Assembly (NCBI RefSeq): GCF_019334345.1
Contig: NZ_JAHWQX010000003.1
Span: 620,001-684,000, forward strand
Direction of reading: 5' to 3'
Source of the DNA: Neohoeflea coraliihabitans
Lineage (GTDB): Bacteria > Pseudomonadota > Alphaproteobacteria > Rhizobiales > Rhizobiaceae
Length of the DNA stretch: 64,000 nt
A program made the position numbers and the translations under genes. Every line of letters begins with the position of its first letter. Position 1 is the stretch's first letter. Positions 1 to 8,774 of the stretch are shown here, piece after piece. The notes beneath the pieces were generated by a model. That model had not been told where the DNA came from, ran no database searches, and saw only the letters and a list, made by a program, of their open reading frames with translations.

Positions 1-172
1 TGCCTTCGGCTCGCGCGGCCTCGATGTCCTCGGCGACATCGCGAAAGGTCATGGCGAACCATGGCGTCTTGTGCAGGCCGTCCTCGCCAAGCGGCGCGGC
101 GATGGCGGGGATCGCTGGCGCGAAAAGACCGAGTACCAGCACCAGGGCGGAAAGCGAATATGGTCTGAACAT
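1..172 (-). CDS. soxW: SoxW-like periplasmic thioredoxin, 5' part only
   Basis: Only the first 57 codons are inside the window. They encode a hydrophobic signal peptide (about residues 6-25) and then a mature start containing HKTPWFAMTF and DVAEDIEAA, the N-terminal pattern of SoxW-type thioredoxins. The CxxC motif would lie further left, outside the window. The ATG at 172 follows GGAG at a normal distance. The gene starts 13 bases after the soxV stop on the same strand, so the two are probably co-transcribed. In the family, SoxW works with the membrane thiol carrier SoxV in periplasmic thiol chemistry supporting thiosulfate oxidation. The call rests on the N-terminus and the neighbours. Confidence 0.75.
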   Translation of the reverse strand, partial: MFRPYSLSALVLVLGLFAPAIPAIAAPLGEDGLHKTPWFAMTFRDVAEDIEAARAEG

Positions 173-185
173 GGGGATCTCCTGT

Positions 186-920
186 CTAGCCGATGGTGGC
201 GAAAGCGGGAAAGGTGTCGATCAGCCATTGCGCAATGCGGGCCATCTGTCCGGTCATGAACAGGATGCCGGTGACCACCAGCAATAGCCCGACGGCAATT
301 TCGATGATGCGCATATGCTTGCGAAAACGCGCCGCAAAACGGATGAATCTGCTTGCGAATATCCCGGCAAGGAGGAATGGAATTCCAATACCGGCGGCAT
401 AGACGGCGAGCAGGCCGGCGCCTTCGAGTGCGGTCTCGCGCCCGGCTGCGACGAACAGGATGGCCGCCAGGATCGGTCCGACGCACGGCGTCCAGCCGAA
501 GGCGAATGCCAGGCCGACGATATAGGATCCGAGCGCGCCGGCAGGTTTTTTCGCCACGTTGACACGGGCCTCGCGGTAGAGAAAGCCGATTCGAAGAACA
601 CCCAGGAAGTGCAGCCCCATCACCAGGATGATGGCGCCGGCGATGATTGCCAGGGTGTCGAAGTGGCGCGCAAGGCTCTGGCCGACAACGCTTGCCGTGG
701 CACCAAGGGCGATGAAGACCGTGGCGAATCCGAGGACGAAAAAGAAGGCCGCGACAACGATGCGGCGCTGCGCGTCAGGGGCGATCTCGTCATCGCTGAG
801 CTGCTGGAAACTCATCCCGGCCAGCCATGCCAGATAGGGCGGCACAATGGGAAGGACACAGGGAGAGAAGAAGCTGAGAAGCCCCGCCAGAAATGCCGCT
901 CCGACGCCGATATCGAGCAC
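186..920 (-). CDS. soxV: CcdA-family thiol:disulfide transmembrane carrier (SoxV)
   Basis: A 244-residue, six-helix membrane protein of the CcdA/DsbD-beta family that carries reducing equivalents from cytoplasmic thioredoxin to the periplasm. The two family cysteines are present: C21 in SPCVLPIVPPY and C146 in GWTPCVGP. The GTG start at 920 is preceded by GAAGGA, and the hydrophobic core begins right after it; upstream in-frame codons would add a polar stretch not typical of the family. It is followed by soxW and diverges from soxS, matching the Pseudaminobacter-type soxSRT//soxVW layout. A second CcdA paralogue is at 34568-35356; this copy is assigned to sox by context. Confidence 0.85.
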   Translation of the reverse strand: MLDIGVGAAFLAGLLSFFSPCVLPIVPPYLAWLAGMSFQQLSDDEIAPDAQRRIVVAAFFFVLGFATVFIALGATASVVGQSLARHFDTLAIIAGAIILVMGLHFLGVLRIGFLYREARVNVAKKPAGALGSYIVGLAFAFGWTPCVGPILAAILFVAAGRETALEGAGLLAVYAAGIGIPFLLAGIFASRFIRFAARFRKHMRIIEIAVGLLLVVTGILFMTGQMARIAQWLIDTFPAFATIG

Positions 921-1001
921 TGATCCATTCCTTCTGCAGCAAGCCGCTTGCGGGCGCTCGCTCAACGCCAGACGCGGGTCCTCGGGGCGCGCGGCCAAGC
1001 G

Positions 1002-1035
1002 TTGAAATATTCAAAGCATGATATATATAGCATGC
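1002..1035. promoter_or_regulatory. Candidate SoxR operator region between soxV and soxS
   Basis: Two AT-rich inverted repeats lie between the divergent soxV and soxS starts. The first is TTGAA-ATA-TTCAA at 1002-1014. The second is GCATG-N10-CATGC at 1016-1035, whose spacer is an alternating AT run. ArsR-family sulfur regulators bind AT-rich dyads in such divergent promoters, and the only ArsR gene nearby is soxR. The assignment is inference; the repeats themselves are visible. Confidence 0.5.
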
Positions 1036-1054
1036 GAGTCTTTTGGAAAGCGCC

Positions 1055-1507
1055 ATGTTGCTGTCTGTCACCTCATATTCGCGTGCTCTACGAGCCCGAA
1101 TCCTCTACGCGCGGCGCCTTGTCTGTTCCGCGAGCCTGTATGCCCTTGCGCTCGCCCCTGCCCTCGCGCTTGCCCTCGTCCTTGCCCTCGTCCTTGCACC
1201 GGGCGTGCGGGCTGCCGAACTGGTGATGTATGAGCAGGCCGGCTGCGTCTGGTGTGCGAAATTCAACGCGGAGATTGCACCCGCTTACGCGAAAACCGAA
1301 GCGGGAGAACGGGCGCCGTTGCGCCGCGTCGATATCCATGAGCCGATCCCGGCGGATCTGGCCGACATTCCGGTCGAGCGCTTCACGCCGACCTTTGTCC
1401 TGGTGGAGGATGGCACGGAAATTGACCGGATCCGCGGCTATCCGGGTGACGAATTCTTCTGGCACCTGCTCGACACCATGCTCGCCCGTCTGCCTGAGTC
1501 TCCTTAA
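1055..1507 (+). CDS. soxS: SoxS-like periplasmic thioredoxin-fold protein
   Basis: A 150-residue exported thioredoxin-fold protein. A long signal peptide (core about residues 29-49, very rich in Leu/Ala/Val) precedes a mature domain with the redox motif C64-V-W-C67 and a cis-proline context in ERFTPTFVLVEDG. In sox systems SoxS reductively reactivates the SoxYZ carrier; that role is inferred from family and neighbours. The ATG at 1055 has GGAAAG just upstream; an in-frame TTG at 1043 is less likely. It is first in the rightward unit soxS-soxR-soxT. The signal-peptide coding sequence contains a 12-base tandem repeat (1169-1197), described in the findings. Confidence 0.8.
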   Translation: MLLSVTSYSRALRARILYARRLVCSASLYALALAPALALALVLALVLAPGVRAAELVMYEQAGCVWCAKFNAEIAPAYAKTEAGERAPLRRVDIHEPIPADLADIPVERFTPTFVLVEDGTEIDRIRGYPGDEFFWHLLDTMLARLPESP

Positions 1508-1613
1508 ACCGCGCCCGCCTCGAGCGCAGACTGACAGGCACTTCTCGCGCAAACAGCGTTTGCTTTTCGCACAGGCTCGTTACAATGCCCGCCAAACCGC
1601 TGGGTTCACCCGT

Positions 1614-2003
1614 ATGATGAAAGAGATGATGAGCGACAAGACCGAAATTGAGTTGCCGAAACTCTCGCCGGAAATGAGCGCGGAGGATTTTGCGCTTCTG
1701 GTCACGCAGGCGCGCAAGGCCAGCGACCTTTTGAAAGCGCTCAGCCACGAGACGCGGCTTCTCATTCTCTGCATTCTTTCGGAGGGCGAAAAGTCGGTCT
1801 CGGAGATGGAAGCCCTGTTGTCGATGCCGCAGGCGGCCGTATCACAGCAATTGGCGCGGCTGCGCATGGACGGGCTGGTGGAGACGCGCCGCGAAGGCCG
1901 GCAGATCTTCTACACGATCGTCAATCGCGAGGTGACGTCCGTGGTGGCGACACTGTACGATCTGTTTTGCCGCTCGGTGCGGCCGGAGGACGCGAAGACA
2001 TAG
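1614..2003 (+). CDS. soxR: ArsR-family sulfur-responsive repressor SoxR
   Basis: A 129-residue winged-helix regulator. The helix-turn-helix spans about residues 60-95 (SEMEALLSMPQAAVSQQL) with the wing at RREGRQIFYTI. Two cysteines, C53 and C119, are 66 residues apart; the persulfide sensors SqrR/BigR/SoxR use a cysteine pair with this placement. This supports derepression by sulfane sulfur rather than by metal, as no metal-binding ELCV-type motif is present. Several methionine codons are possible starts (1614, 1617, 1626, 1629); AAAGAG upstream would also suit 1629. It lies between soxS and soxT and probably controls the divergent promoter at 1002-1035. Confidence 0.85.
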   Translation: MMKEMMSDKTEIELPKLSPEMSAEDFALLVTQARKASDLLKALSHETRLLILCILSEGEKSVSEMEALLSMPQAAVSQQLARLRMDGLVETRREGRQIFYTIVNREVTSVVATLYDLFCRSVRPEDAKT

Positions 2004-2063
2004 TCCGCGCGTCTCGCGCCGGGCGGACAGATACACTGCATGCCGTTTCGGGGAGGAGACGCC

Positions 2064-3167
2064 ATGGATTTTCTGCTGAGACTTGTCGGCGGCGGCTGGC
2101 TGCTGCCGTTTGCCGGTGTCGCGGTCGGCGTGATCGTCGGCTATGTAGCGCGCCGCTTCCATTTCTGCACGATGTCGGCGCTGGAGCGGCACTGGTTCGC
2201 GGGCGATTCCAACGGATTGCGGTCGTGGATCCTGGCGGCGGCGACGGCGCTGTTGTGCACGCAGCTCTTCGTGGCGCTGGGCCTGGCCGAAACGAGCGAC
2301 AGCTTCTACCTGACCGAACCGCTGCCGGTTGCCGGGGCGCTGTTGGGAGGCCTGCTGTTCGGTTTCGGCATGGCGCTGGTCGGCACCTGCGGCTTCGGGG
2401 CCTTGGTGCGGCTTGGCGGCGGCAATCTGCGGGCCCTGGTGGTGCTGACCGGCATCGGACTGGCGGCACTTGCGGCGCAGCGCGGCGTCACCGGACATTT
2501 TCGCCAATGGTTTCTTGATCCGCTGTCGATCGCCTTTCCCGGGACCGGCGGACAATCGCTGGCGGCGCCGTTCAATGCGCTATCCGGTGTCGATCTTTCG
2601 GTGCCGCTGGGGCTGACACTGGGCGGCGTGACCATCCTGCAGCTGCTGCGCGACCGGCAGTTTCGCGCCGACCGCGGCAAGCTGATTGCCGGCTCGGTCA
2701 TCGGGTTGGCGATCGCGCTCGGCTGGCTGATCACCAGCGGGCTGCAGACGCAATTGATGCGTCCGGTGCAGGTCGAGGCCGGCTCATTCGTGATGCCGGT
2801 CGGAGACGCGATCCTGCAACTGATCGCGGTGACCGGCGAAATTCCCGACTATGGCGTCGGGCTGGTGGCCGGCGTGTTTATCGGCGCCGCCTTTGCCGCC
2901 TGGCGCGCCGATGACATGCGCTGGGAAGCCTGCGATGACGCGCGCGAACTGAGCCGGCACCTTTTGGGCGCCTTCCTGATGGGCAGCGGTGGCGTGTTCG
3001 CGCTTGGCTGCACCATCGGACAAGGGGTCAGCGCCGTTTCAGTGCTGGCCGCCTCGGCGCCGATGGCGGTGGCGGCCATGGTGCTTGGCGCGCGCATCGG
3101 CCTCGGTGTGCTGCTGGAAGGCTCACCCTTCGGCTTTCTCAAGGCGGCGCTTTCAAGCCGCGCCTGA
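2064..3167 (+). CDS. soxT: YeeE/YedE-family sulfur-compound transporter (SoxT)
   Basis: A 367-residue polytopic membrane protein of the YeeE/YedE family, which includes thiosulfate importers. The fold is an internal repeat, and each half carries a conserved cysteine-glycine signature: GTCGFGALVRLGGG in the first and GCTIGQGVSAVSVLA in the second. The ATG at 2064 has a strong GGAGGAG ribosome-binding site; an in-frame ATG at 2040 lacks one. It is last in soxS-soxR-soxT, the order described for soxSRT. The likely role is movement of a sulfur species across the inner membrane for induction or assimilation. Confidence 0.8.
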   Translation: MDFLLRLVGGGWLLPFAGVAVGVIVGYVARRFHFCTMSALERHWFAGDSNGLRSWILAAATALLCTQLFVALGLAETSDSFYLTEPLPVAGALLGGLLFGFGMALVGTCGFGALVRLGGGNLRALVVLTGIGLAALAAQRGVTGHFRQWFLDPLSIAFPGTGGQSLAAPFNALSGVDLSVPLGLTLGGVTILQLLRDRQFRADRGKLIAGSVIGLAIALGWLITSGLQTQLMRPVQVEAGSFVMPVGDAILQLIAVTGEIPDYGVGLVAGVFIGAAFAAWRADDMRWEACDDARELSRHLLGAFLMGSGGVFALGCTIGQGVSAVSVLAASAPMAVAAMVLGARIGLGVLLEGSPFGFLKAALSSRA

Positions 3168-3180
3168 CCCACGCGGGTCA
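3165..3180. terminator. Short hairpin between convergent gene ends
   Basis: A perfect dyad TGACCC-ACGC-GGGTCA overlaps the soxT stop codon and ends just before the stop of the opposing metallo-hydrolase gene. There is no T-tract, so intrinsic termination is only possible, not certain. Confidence 0.35.
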
Positions 3181-3181
3181 A

Positions 3182-4114
3182 TCAGTCTGCAACAAAGCGG
3201 TAGGCGGTGCCGGTGGATTCCACCCTGCCCTCACCCGGATGCGGCAGGTGATAGCCGATGATCCGCGCCTTCTCGCCCGCCAGGCGGTCAAGCAGCACCG
3301 CGCGCGTTGCGGCGGCGGTCGCCGCATCCTGGTCGGCGCCGGTCGGCCAGCCGGGATGGGCGAACGAAATGGAGGCATGCGTCAGCGCGTCGCCGACGAT
3401 GAGGACGGGCTCTGCCCCGCCATGCACAAGAAAACTGCTGTGGCCCGGCGTGTGGCCGTAGGTGGCAACGGCCTCGACGCCCTGGACCACCTCCTGGCCC
3501 GGTTTGAACAAGGCGATGCGGTCTTCGATGCGGGCCAGGCGCGATGCAGCGCCGACAGCGAAGCTCTTGCGCGCTTCCGGCATGTCGGTGAGCGTCTGCG
3601 GGTCGGTCCAGAAGGCATGTTCATTGGCGTCGATGTGGAATTGCGCCTCCGGAAAGACCACCTCGTCGAAATCATCGACCAACCCCCAGAGATGGTCCGG
3701 ATGGGCATGCGTGAAGATCACATCGGTGACCTCGGCGGGATCGATGCCGGCGGCATCGAGTGCTTCGGCGAGGCGGCCGGCACTCGGCATGAAATTCGGT
3801 CCGGCGCCGACATCGAAAAGCACGAGCCGGTCGCCCTGTCGATACAGCGTGACATTGCAATCGGGCGTCAGCTGCTCCGGCACGGAGGCTGCGCCACCGA
3901 AGACGTCAGCGAGATCCTCCTGAGAGATGTCCGGATAGGAAAAATCAAGCGGCAGGACGAGGTTGCCGTCGCTGAGAACGGTCAGTTCGGCATCGCCAGC
4001 GGCAAACACCTGCCGCGCGACAATCGGCGAGAGGCCGAGAGCGGCGCCGGCAAATAGGGCCGTGTGAAGGCTGCGGGACAGCATATCCCGTCGGGTGAAG
4101 CGGATATCGGCCAT
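3182..4114 (-). CDS. Tat-exported MBL-fold metallo-hydrolase
   Basis: A 310-residue metallo-beta-lactamase-fold protein. The N-terminus has a twin-arginine signal (TRRDML, Arg8-Arg9, then a hydrophobic stretch ending near VFAAG), so a folded, metal-loaded enzyme is exported. The zinc signature HAHPDH is at 126-131, with further histidines in GHTPGHSS and an aspartate in IVGDALTH. Sox loci often carry a periplasmic MBL protein (SoxH-like), and position next to soxT suggests a related role, but the substrate is unknown. The ATG at 4114 follows GGAGG. The DNA further upstream encodes a Pro/Arg/Gly repeat and is unlikely to be translated. Confidence 0.8.
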   Translation of the reverse strand: MADIRFTRRDMLSRSLHTALFAGAALGLSPIVARQVFAAGDAELTVLSDGNLVLPLDFSYPDISQEDLADVFGGAASVPEQLTPDCNVTLYRQGDRLVLFDVGAGPNFMPSAGRLAEALDAAGIDPAEVTDVIFTHAHPDHLWGLVDDFDEVVFPEAQFHIDANEHAFWTDPQTLTDMPEARKSFAVGAASRLARIEDRIALFKPGQEVVQGVEAVATYGHTPGHSSFLVHGGAEPVLIVGDALTHASISFAHPGWPTGADQDAATAAATRAVLLDRLAGEKARIIGYHLPHPGEGRVESTGTAYRFVAD

Positions 4115-4288
4115 CGCATCCTCCATATGGCAAGAATTGCATATAATTGCAGCGGCAGATGGCAGGGTCAATGACCTCTGGAACCCCCGGGGACCCCTGG
4201 GACCTCTGGGTTTCTGCAACAGCGCGCGGATGCAGCGCCACCCGCTCAGGCGCAGCCAGCCGCATCAGGATGCAATCGTAACGATGTC

Positions 4289-5506
4289 CTAGGCGACAGC
4301 GCGCGCCAGAGCGCACTGGCTCCACAGATCGCTCAAGGCGCCGGCCAGCCGGTCAATGTCGCCGTCGCTATGCAGCGGCGTCGGGGTGATCCGCAAGCGT
4401 TCGGTCTTGACCGGCACGGTCGGGTAATTGATCGGCTGCACATAGATGCCGTACTGATCCATCAGGACGTCGGAAATCCATTTGCATTTCGAGGCGTTGC
4501 CCACCATCACCGGCACGATGTGGCTGGGATTGTCCATATGCGGGATGCCCTGACGGTCGAGCGCGGCGCGCACCTTGGCAACCGCATCCTTGTGGCGGCG
4601 CCGTTCAAGTTGGCTCTGCTTGAGATGGCGAATCGATGCGGTGGCACCGGCGGCGAGCGCCGGCGGCAGCGCCGTCGTGAAGATGAAGCCAGAGGCAAAG
4701 GAGCGGACGAAATCACACAGCGCCTTGCTGCCGGTGATGTAGCCGCCCATGACGCCAAACGCCTTGCCGAGCGTTCCCTCAATAACCGTCAGCCGATGCA
4801 TCAGGCCCTCGCGTTCGGCAATGCCGCCACCGCGGGCGCCATACATGCCGACGGCGTGCACTTCATCGAGATAGGTCATGGCGCCGAATTCCTCGGCGAC
4901 GTCACACAGGGCGCTGATCGGCGCGATGTCGCCGTCCATCGAATAGACACTCTCGAAAGCCACCAGTTTCGGGGCGGCCGGGTCGTCGGCGGCCATCAGT
5001 TCGCGCAGATGTTCGGGATCATTGTGACGGAAGACCCGCTTGATGCAGCGCGAGTGCCGGATGCCCTCGATCATCGAGGCGTGGTTGAGGGCGTCGGAAT
5101 AGACGATAATGCCGGGAATGCGTGCCAGCAGGGTGCCAAGCGCCGCCCAGTTCGAGACATAGCCGGAAGTGAAGATCAGCGCCGATTCCTTGCCATGCAG
5201 ATCGGCGAGCTCCTGCTCCAGCAGCACATGATAATGGTTGGTGCCCGAAATATTGCGCGTGCCGCCGGCGCCGGCGCCGCAGCGATCGATCGCCTCTTTC
5301 ATGGCGGCGGTGACGACCTGCGACTGCCCCATGCCGAGATAATCGTTGGAGCACCAGACAGTCACCTCCTGGCTGGACCCGTCTTCGCGATAACGCGTGG
5401 CAGCCGGAAAGGCGCCGTGATGGCGTTCCAGATCGGCAAACACGCGATAGTTGCCGGCCTCCCGCAGCCCCTGCAGACCTGCCTCGAAAAACGCGTCGAA
5501 ATCCAT
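4289..5506 (-). CDS. hemA: 5-aminolevulinate synthase
   Basis: A 405-residue alpha-oxoamine synthase that condenses glycine and succinyl-CoA to 5-aminolevulinate, the first step of tetrapyrrole synthesis in alphaproteobacteria (C4 pathway). The PLP lysine is K248 in [13 protein letters not shown], the same number as in Rhodobacter ALAS. Other family blocks visible are [20 protein letters not shown] and [12 protein letters not shown]. The length is standard. The ATG at 5506 begins the usual MDFDAFF N-terminus; the ribosome-binding site (AGGG) is weak. The 190 bases upstream show no FNR box (TTGAT-N4-ATCAA). It is monocistronic here. Confidence 0.97.
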   Translation of the reverse strand: MDFDAFFEAGLQGLREAGNYRVFADLERHHGAFPAATRYREDGSSQEVTVWCSNDYLGMGQSQVVTAAMKEAIDRCGAGAGGTRNISGTNHYHVLLEQELADLHGKESALIFTSGYVSNWAALGTLLARIPGIIVYSDALNHASMIEGIRHSRCIKRVFRHNDPEHLRELMAADDPAAPKLVAFESVYSMDGDIAPISALCDVAEEFGAMTYLDEVHAVGMYGARGGGIAEREGLMHRLTVIEGTLGKAFGVMGGYITGSKALCDFVRSFASGFIFTTALPPALAAGATASIRHLKQSQLERRRHKDAVAKVRAALDRQGIPHMDNPSHIVPVMVGNASKCKWISDVLMDQYGIYVQPINYPTVPVKTERLRITPTPLHSDGDIDRLAGALSDLWSQCALARAVA

Positions 5507-5696
5507 AGCAAAAACCCTATATGTCCCAAACAGAATGCGCAAGGAACGCTGTCTGGTCAACCCGAAAGGCGAAATTCCGCAAAGCTGCGGCAATTTGCGC
5601 CGCCGGCGACGCGATTGGGCGGATCGGATCGCAGCCACCGGGTCTTTCGATCCCGTTTTACCCGACCGGCCGCGGCAAGCCAATATGCGGTTGCTG

Positions 5697-7127
5697 TCAG
5701 AGGTAGGTCGAGCGCTCGAGCGGCGTGATCTCGTTGTCGAAAGCGGCCAGTTCCTCGCGCTTGATGGCGGCGAATATACGCCGCAGATCGGTGCCGAACA
5801 GGCGCCGGATGAAGTCGGAGCGTTCGAAGTCCTCGATCGCGTCGTCCATGTCGTCGGAGAGCTGCGGCAGCGCCACGCTGTAGGCGTTGCCCTCGACCGG
5901 CGGCGGCGGCATCGTGCCTGTCTCCAGGCCTTCGAGGATACCGCCGAGAACCCCTGCGAGGACGAAATAGGGGTTGGAATCAGCGCCGGACATGCGGTGT
6001 TCGAGACGGCGTGCCCTGTCATCGGAGGCTGGCACGCGCACGACGACGGAGCGGTTGTTGCGCCCCCAGGCAATGCGCGTCGGCGCATAGGAGCCGGCCT
6101 GCAGGCGTCGATAGCCGTTAAAGCTCGGGATATAGAGAAGCAAGGTGTCCTTCAGCGTGGAGAGAAGGCCGGCGGCGGCATGCTGCAGGCGCTGGTCCCC
6201 CTCGCTGCCCGCAAAGATGTTCTCGCCATTGGAGTCCAGCACCGAGACGTGGACATGCATGCCGTTGCCCGGCCATTCGAGGAACGGCTTGGCCATGAAG
6301 GTTGCTTTCAGCCCGTGCTTTTCGGCGCATTCGGCGATGGCCCGGCGCAACAGGACCGTATCGTCGGCGGCGGCCATCGGATCGGCGCGATGCTTGAGGT
6401 TGACCTCGAACTGGCCGGGCGCCGCCTCCTTGATGATGGTGTCGATCGGCAAGCCCTGCTGCAATGCGGCGCTGCGGATCTCGGCGAACAGATCGCTCTG
6501 GCCGCGCAGTTCCGACAGCGAATACATGTGCTGCTTGTCTGGCCCCGGCCCCTCGTCCTTGCCCATGCGCCCGGAGCTGCGGAAGGCGGCCGGATCGACA
6601 AGGTAGAATTCGAGCTCGAAGGCGACGACGGGGGTCAGGCCCTTGGCCGAGAAGCGGTTGACGACGCTCTGCAAGGCGTTGCGCGGGTCGATCTCGTAGG
6701 GATCGCCATCCTCGGTGTACATTGACAACAGGACCTGGGCCGCCGGACGGCTCGACCAGGGCGCGCGGGCGATGCGCCCGGGCACGGCGCGGCAATAGCC
6801 GTCAAGATCGCCGGTCTCGATATGGATGCCGGTTGCCTCGACCTCGCGGCCCCAGATGTCCAGTCCGAAGATCGACAGCGGCAGATTGATGCCCGGCTCG
6901 CAAACCTTGCTGATCGCCTCGGCCGGCCCCCATTTGCCGCGCAGGACGCCATTGATGTCGGCAATCAGGAAATCGACCGATTCGAGATCGGGATTGTCGA
7001 TGAGAAACTGCTCGGCCTCGGCATTGGCGGATGTTCCGGCTTGTGGCGTGGCGGCGGCTTTGTCGGCGTGCGGGCCGGCTGGCGACGAGCGCGTTGCGTC
7101 GGCCGGGAGGGGGCTGTCTTTTGTCAT
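5697..7127 (-). CDS. Glutamine synthetase family protein, gamma-glutamylpolyamine synthetase type
   Basis: A 476-residue glutamine-synthetase-fold ligase. Characteristic segments are the metal and glutamate-binding [27 protein letters not shown] and the arginine-rich [17 protein letters not shown]. The protein lacks the adenylylation tyrosine region of GlnA and resembles PuuA-type enzymes that gamma-glutamylate polyamines. The diverging neighbour is a PLP aminotransferase of the putrescine/beta-alanine class, which supports polyamine or amine catabolism. The first 40 residues are low-complexity and precede the conserved start ([25 protein letters not shown] in general pattern). The ribosome-binding site is weak, so the exact start is moderately certain. 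Confidence 0.8.
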   Translation of the reverse strand: MTKDSPLPADATRSSPAGPHADKAAATPQAGTSANAEAEQFLIDNPDLESVDFLIADINGVLRGKWGPAEAISKVCEPGINLPLSIFGLDIWGREVEATGIHIETGDLDGYCRAVPGRIARAPWSSRPAAQVLLSMYTEDGDPYEIDPRNALQSVVNRFSAKGLTPVVAFELEFYLVDPAAFRSSGRMGKDEGPGPDKQHMYSLSELRGQSDLFAEIRSAALQQGLPIDTIIKEAAPGQFEVNLKHRADPMAAADDTVLLRRAIAECAEKHGLKATFMAKPFLEWPGNGMHVHVSVLDSNGENIFAGSEGDQRLQHAAAGLLSTLKDTLLLYIPSFNGYRRLQAGSYAPTRIAWGRNNRSVVVRVPASDDRARRLEHRMSGADSNPYFVLAGVLGGILEGLETGTMPPPPVEGNAYSVALPQLSDDMDDAIEDFERSDFIRRLFGTDLRRIFAAIKREELAAFDNEITPLERSTYL

Positions 7128-7283
7128 GATGCAACTCTGAACTGTGACCGGCACCGGGCCGGCTCCGGCTTGAAATATGATTTTACGCGCTTCTTGTGGA
7201 GCGCTCAATTCTGTGCACACATTCGCGCAATCTTCAAATCCCGGATCACGCTATACCGGCAAAATCGTTCAGGATGGTTCGAA

Positions 7284-8675
7284 ATGCGCATCAACTTGTC
7301 TTCCCACGACCTGAAAGCGGCCGATCACGCCCATCATCTGCATCCCTTCACCGATCACGGCACATTCGGGATTGATGACCGCAAGGTGATCTCGCGCGCC
7401 GATGGCGTGTGGCTGTGGGACACGGATGGCAACCGCATTCTCGATGGCATGGCCGGGCTGTGGTGCGTCAATGTCGGGCACGGGCGCTCGGAGATCGTCG
7501 AGGCCGTACGGGCACAGATGAGCGAATTGTCCTATTACAATACGTTTTTCAAGACCTCGCATCTGCCGGTCATCGAACTGTCGAAGATGCTCGCCGAGGT
7601 GACACCGGCGCACATGAACATGGTGTTTTACGGCTCGTCGGGTTCGGATTCCAACGACACGGTGCTGCGCATGGTGCGCAGTTACTGGGACATCATGGGC
7701 AAGCCGGACAAGAAGGTGATCATTTCGCGCAAGAACGCCTATCACGGTTCGACGGTGGCGGGCGCATCGCTCGGCGGTATGGGCGGAATGCATGGCCAGG
7801 GCGATCTGCCGATCCCCGGCATCCATCACATCGAGCAGCCCTACTGGTTTGGCGAGGGCATGCAATCGGGCATGAGCGAAGCCGATTTCGGTGTCTGGGC
7901 GGCGCAAGAGCTCGATCGGGCGATCGAGGAACTGGGTGAAGACAAGATCGCCGCCTTCATCGCGGAGCCGATCCAGGGCGCCGGCGGCGTCATCGTGCCA
8001 CCGGACACCTACTGGCCGGAGGTGAAGAAGATTCTCGACAAGCGCGACATTCTGTTCATTTCCGACGAGGTGATCTGCGGCTTCGGGCGCGTCGGCGAAT
8101 GGTTCGGGGCCGACTATTACGGCACCACTCCCGATTTCATGCCGATCGCCAAGGGGCTGACCTCCGGCTATCTGCCGCTCGGCGGCGTCGTGATGTCAGA
8201 CCGGGTGGCCGAGGCCTTCCACAACAGCGCCGCCGGCGAATTCTATCACGGCTATACCTATTCGGGACATCCGGCGGCCTGCGCGGCGGCGATTGCCAAT
8301 CTGGAAATCGTCAAGAAGGAAAAGCTGGTCGAGCGGGTGCGCGACGACATCGGCCCGGTGTTGCAGAAGTTCTGGCACGCGCTTGGAGAGCACGAGCTGG
8401 TTGGCGAGGCGCGCATGGCCGGATTGTTCGGCGCCCTTGAGCTGGTTCCGGACAAGAGCGATCTTGCGAAGCGCTTTGCAAATGTCGGCCGGGTCGGGAC
8501 GATTGCCCGCGACCATTCCTTCAAGAACGGGCTGGTGATGCGGGCGGTGCGGGACAGTCTGATCATCTCGCCGCCGCTGACCCTGTCGGAAGAGGAAGCG
8601 GGCCTTCTGGCCAAGGCGGCGCGCAAGACACTGGATGACACCTGGCAGACGCTGAAGAGCGAGGGGCTGGTCTAG
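7284..8675 (+). CDS. Class III PLP aminotransferase, putrescine/omega-amino-acid:pyruvate type
   Basis: A 463-residue fold-type I, class III aminotransferase. The PLP lysine is K290 in MPIAKGLTSGYLPLGG and the cofactor aspartate is D261 in ISDEVICGFGRVG. The N-terminal block HHLHPFTDH is typical of the SpuC/omega-amino-acid-pyruvate group, which transfers an amino group from putrescine, beta-alanine or related amines to pyruvate. It diverges from the PuuA-like gene across a 156-base region containing the palindrome TGTGCACA (7212-7219). The ATG at 7284 follows AGGA. The exact amine substrate cannot be read from the sequence. Confidence 0.85.
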   Translation: MRINLSSHDLKAADHAHHLHPFTDHGTFGIDDRKVISRADGVWLWDTDGNRILDGMAGLWCVNVGHGRSEIVEAVRAQMSELSYYNTFFKTSHLPVIELSKMLAEVTPAHMNMVFYGSSGSDSNDTVLRMVRSYWDIMGKPDKKVIISRKNAYHGSTVAGASLGGMGGMHGQGDLPIPGIHHIEQPYWFGEGMQSGMSEADFGVWAAQELDRAIEELGEDKIAAFIAEPIQGAGGVIVPPDTYWPEVKKILDKRDILFISDEVICGFGRVGEWFGADYYGTTPDFMPIAKGLTSGYLPLGGVVMSDRVAEAFHNSAAGEFYHGYTYSGHPAACAAAIANLEIVKKEKLVERVRDDIGPVLQKFWHALGEHELVGEARMAGLFGALELVPDKSDLAKRFANVGRVGTIARDHSFKNGLVMRAVRDSLIISPPLTLSEEEAGLLAKAARKTLDDTWQTLKSEGLV

Positions 8676-8722
8676 GCGCCCTCAGGCAATCGTGGCTGCG
8701 GGATGACGTGGCACTCGCAACG

Positions 8723-8754
8723 AAAAAGGGCGGCCTTTCAGCCGCCCTTTGCAT
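8723..8754. terminator. Strong bidirectional intrinsic terminator
   Basis: A 10-base-pair perfect stem (AAAGGGCGGC at 8725-8734 with GCCGCCCTTT at 8741-8750, loop CTTTCA) is flanked by an A-tract on the left and a T-rich run on the right. It therefore works for both converging units, the aminotransferase on + and the BMP ABC operon on -. Confidence 0.9.
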
Positions 8755-8774
8755 TTTGAGGCTGTCGTGAGCGC

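Noticed and set aside
5507-5696. FNR-type box upstream of hemA
   Set aside because: No TTGAT-N4-ATCAA-like sequence is present in the gap.
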